Source of the DNA: Candolleomyces eurysporus
Taxonomy: Eukaryota; Basidiomycota; Agaricomycetes; Agaricales; Psathyrellaceae
NCBI GenBank assembly: GCA_027579435.1
Contig: JANBPK010000957.1
Span: forward strand, 53,230-64,231
Length of the DNA: 11,002 nt
Reading direction: 5' to 3'
A program made the translations under genes and the position numbers. Within the stretch, counting starts at the first letter, position 1. Each line of letters opens with the position of its first letter. The notes under the pieces are model-generated. The model made no database searches and was not told the DNA's origin. It saw only the letters and a list, made by a program, of their open reading frames with translations. This document shows positions 8,939-11,002 of the stretch, piece by piece.

Positions 8939-10029
8939 TTTATCTGAAATTTGGGATTTCGCCTTATACTTAACGTGAACAATGTCCTTGTGATCCCCTT
9001 TGACGTTTTTTTTCTGTACATACACGATTCATAACTCTCTGACGTATGACTTTTGACGGTGCACGTTCTTGCATGTTGCACTGCCTCCCCTTTGTTGAGA
9101 TTGGGTACAGGCTCCGGCATCTGTCGAGATGGCGTTAGTCCGACTGTTCATGGGGGCAGACCTGTCAGACTTGACCCCTCACTACCCACAACAACTTCGG
9201 AAGTCGACCCAAGTTCGTCCACGTCTTTCGGACGTATTAAAGAAATGGTTTCAAGTTAGGCATCGATCAGCTCGAGCATTCCTAAACGTCCACTCGTATG
9301 TTCTTCTGGGCCACTCAAAACCCGAGACTTGGCTACAATATGTACAGGGTTCAATGAACATTCCTTTGCGCAGAGGTATCCTAAGACAGAGAGATGTGAC
9401 AAGGGCTTCGTTTGCTCCATGATTGGCTGATCCAACGAAAGAACTCAAAAAACCCTAGAAAATTAACGAGGAAAAGTATCAAGGTGTGTGCTACGGACTA
9501 TGGTATCAAGTGGGTGAGTGAGTTAATAAGTAAAGTAGCCCAGGGTGATGATGAGAAAATGGCGATAGCAACAGGGACACAGAGAGAGAGAAAAAAAAAG
9601 AAGGGAGGAATACAAATGAAGGCCGGCTGGTGGTAGCTAGCTAGCATGGCAGATAGACCCCGGCATAACTTGGTGAATGAAGAAGATCCAGGAACAGGGA
9701 GGGATGGTGAAGACGAAGGTTGACGACAATAGCGGAGCCAGGGGAACCAAAGACAACCAAGAAAAAACAGCCACGAGCGCAACAGAACAGGCCAGTGACA
9801 GGGTTAATATCGATGGACAACAAATGGAAAAAAAGATTAAAGAGCTGAAAGATCTGAAAACGAGAGAGAAGGAATAACATAGAGTAAAGATACGGGTACC
9901 AGGCCCCGAACCCGGAGTAAATGGCGAGCAAGAGACACATAAAACAGCTTCTAACGTGACAACTAGAGAGCAGGGGACGACGTGAGGCTTCCTTCTTATC
10001 AATGAGTGAGGTAAATGTCAACCCACCGA
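8939..10029. other. Non-coding stretch between convergent genes
   Basis: No gene could be supported. It should hold the 3' ends of the BIM1-like gene and the kinase gene, whose stop codons face each other. About 9120-9420 is of mixed composition with an unremarkable short open frame on the + strand. About 9540-9890 is purine-rich on the + strand. The spacing of about 1.1 kb is large compared with the 212 bp between the other convergent pair here, so an unannotated non-coding transcript is possible but not shown. Confidence 0.5.
9581..9600 (+). repeat. AG microsatellite and A9 run
   Basis: Five AG units are followed directly by nine A bases and a G, inside a larger purine-rich stretch (about 9540-9890). 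This is a simple low-complexity tract that may vary in length. Confidence 0.8.
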
Positions 10030-11002
10030 TTAGGTCTGACTGTAATTTTTGTCTCCACTTATCCGTTCCATGCGAATAGATTCCTTGTCGCGGATAGAAT
10101 CGTCAACAGGGTAGTCCATGTCCCCATGAATACCAACATTGTCGGCCTTGAGATCATTTGCGGGGGTGGCAGGGCGCGATGATGCCAGACCCGATGAGGT
10201 GGCCGTCGCTGTGGAAATGAGATGTTGATTATGGGGGTAGTATGATCGGCGTTGCATCTTCTTGAAATCGTACGACGTGAATCTAACGGATCAAGTTGAG
10301 GAAGGTGATGAGGATGAAATTTGCATCACATACTGTTCTTCCATCTGCCGCATTTCTGCACTGAGGTTGTCCTGGTTAGCTTTCCTTGCTTTGGCTTTTA
10401 GAGGGTTATCCTCCAGTAGAAGCTCTTCCAGTTCGTGAGACGCGTCGAAGTTGGCCTTCTTTTGCTGTGAAGAAATTACGTATGAAAATCGGTGGCAGAG
10501 ATAAGGAGCGCAAACAACCTACGTCTGGTTGGAAGGGAGGCGGAATCTCCTTGCCCTCAAGCGCATCCCAGTCTATTGGCTTGAACCAAGCATGTCGTCG
10601 CAATTCCTGGAACCCTTCCCCATTCGGTTTGCAACCAAATCGTTTCGAGGTATCGCGTTCAAGAAGCTGGAATTAAATTTAGCACAAAGGGCTTGATGGT
10701 TCAAACGCAAGACATACCCCTTTGAGAACCTGCATTCCGGTGCGGCTGCACTTTTTCTCCGGGTCTTCGGGCCACTTCAATGGGTCCTTGGATATGCTGT
10801 ACGTGAGGTCGCTGTTGGTTCTTCCGCGGAAGGGTCGGCGACCAAAGACTAGCTCATAGGCGCAAACCCCGAGAGACCACCAGTCGATATGGCATGTGTA
10901 GCCGCGTTTGGTTAGGATCCTGATTGGGGCGGTCAGGGGTAACTAACATTGATCAGGGGNATTGCGACTTACTCGGGGGGCCATGTAAGCCATTGAGCCT
11001 GC
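10030..11002 (-). CDS. AGC-group Ser/Thr protein kinase, YANK (STK32) family, C-terminal part
   Basis: The gene runs off the right edge; only the activation-segment end and C-terminal half of the kinase, plus its tail, are seen. Exons in coding order: 10973-11002 (partial), 10718-10919, 10523-10666, 10334-10464, 10030-10282; introns are 51-58 nt. The first visible motif is GSMAYMAP, the end of the activation segment (APE region). Then come ILTKRGYTCHIDWWSLGV, with the conserved subdomain IX Asp, CAYELVFGRRPFRGRT, and LLERDTSKRFGC, with the subdomain XI Arg. The tail follows as WFKPIDWDALEGKE, ANFDASHELEELLLEDNPL and FTSYDFKKMQRRSYYP, an AGC-kinase C-terminal tail of the YANK type, and then a Ser/Thr-rich end. 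At the first visible splice junction the C-run is one base too long to give the expected APE, so the model has an apparent +1 frameshift there. This is probably a sequencing error. Substrates cannot be inferred. Confidence 0.88.

Noticed and set aside
9365..9417. Copper-response-like motifs TTTGCGCA (9365-9372) and TTTGCTC (9411-9417)
   Set aside because: They resemble yeast Mac1/Cuf1-type sites but lie more than 400 bases downstream of the copper-protein gene, not in its promoter. Such short motifs occur by chance, and no exact match was seen in 7051-8121.
9129..9422. 97-codon open frame on the + strand downstream of the BIM1-like gene
   Set aside because: No recognisable domain, signal peptide or splice partners, and no sign of codon structure stronger than in other frames. 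It could not be supported as a gene.
9637..10021. Hydrophobic open frames on the - strand that look like membrane proteins
   Set aside because: They are what a purine-rich + strand yields in translation (Leu, Phe, Ser, Cys). Two overlapping frames give the same impression, which argues for composition and not for a gene.
1..11002. tRNA or rRNA genes, CRISPR arrays, transposons, terminal repeats
   Set aside because: No cloverleaf-type sequence with a T-loop, no regularly spaced repeats, and no transposase, integrase or reverse transcriptase motifs were seen on either strand.

Overview
This is fungal nuclear DNA, most likely from an agaricomycete basidiomycete. The genes are cut by many GT-AG introns of 49-68 nt, intergenic spaces are short, and the proteins read best as basidiomycete versions of known families: a Zn2Cys6 regulator ending its zinc cluster in CPDG, a YANK-type AGC kinase, and a BIM1/X325-type copper protein. 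Species cannot be named from the sequence. Many N bases, mostly in the first 1.7 kb, and one probable homopolymer error mark this as draft assembly.

Layout. 1-520: upstream region of the first gene, no gene seen. 521-4026 (+): 17-exon Zn2Cys6 transcription factor of 868 aa with a coiled coil, a fungal-specific regulatory domain and a Gln/His/Pro-rich tail. 4239-5859 (-): 7-exon gene for the RNA polymerase III subunit Rpc4 (Rpc53), about 432 aa, convergent with the regulator. 5964-7050 (+): 10-exon purine (xanthine/hypoxanthine/guanine) phosphoribosyltransferase of 202 aa, divergent from rpc4 across only 104 bp. 7051-8121: pyrimidine-rich non-coding stretch ending in a TATA box. 8122-8938 (+): 4-exon secreted, probably GPI-anchored BIM1-like (X325) copper protein of 217 aa. 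8939-10029: non-coding, with a purine-rich half. 10030-11002 (-): C-terminal part of a YANK-family AGC Ser/Thr kinase whose 5' end lies beyond the window.

The genes do not form a cluster or pathway. They look like an ordinary stretch of core genome. The one suggestive link is the shared promoter of rpc4 and the phosphoribosyltransferase gene, which joins Pol III transcription to purine salvage. The gene models were built by hand from reading frame, splice sites and family motifs. They contain several micro-exons (7, 7, 10 and 13 nt) that automatic annotation would probably miss. I found no new system, mobile element, CRISPR array, tRNA or rRNA.
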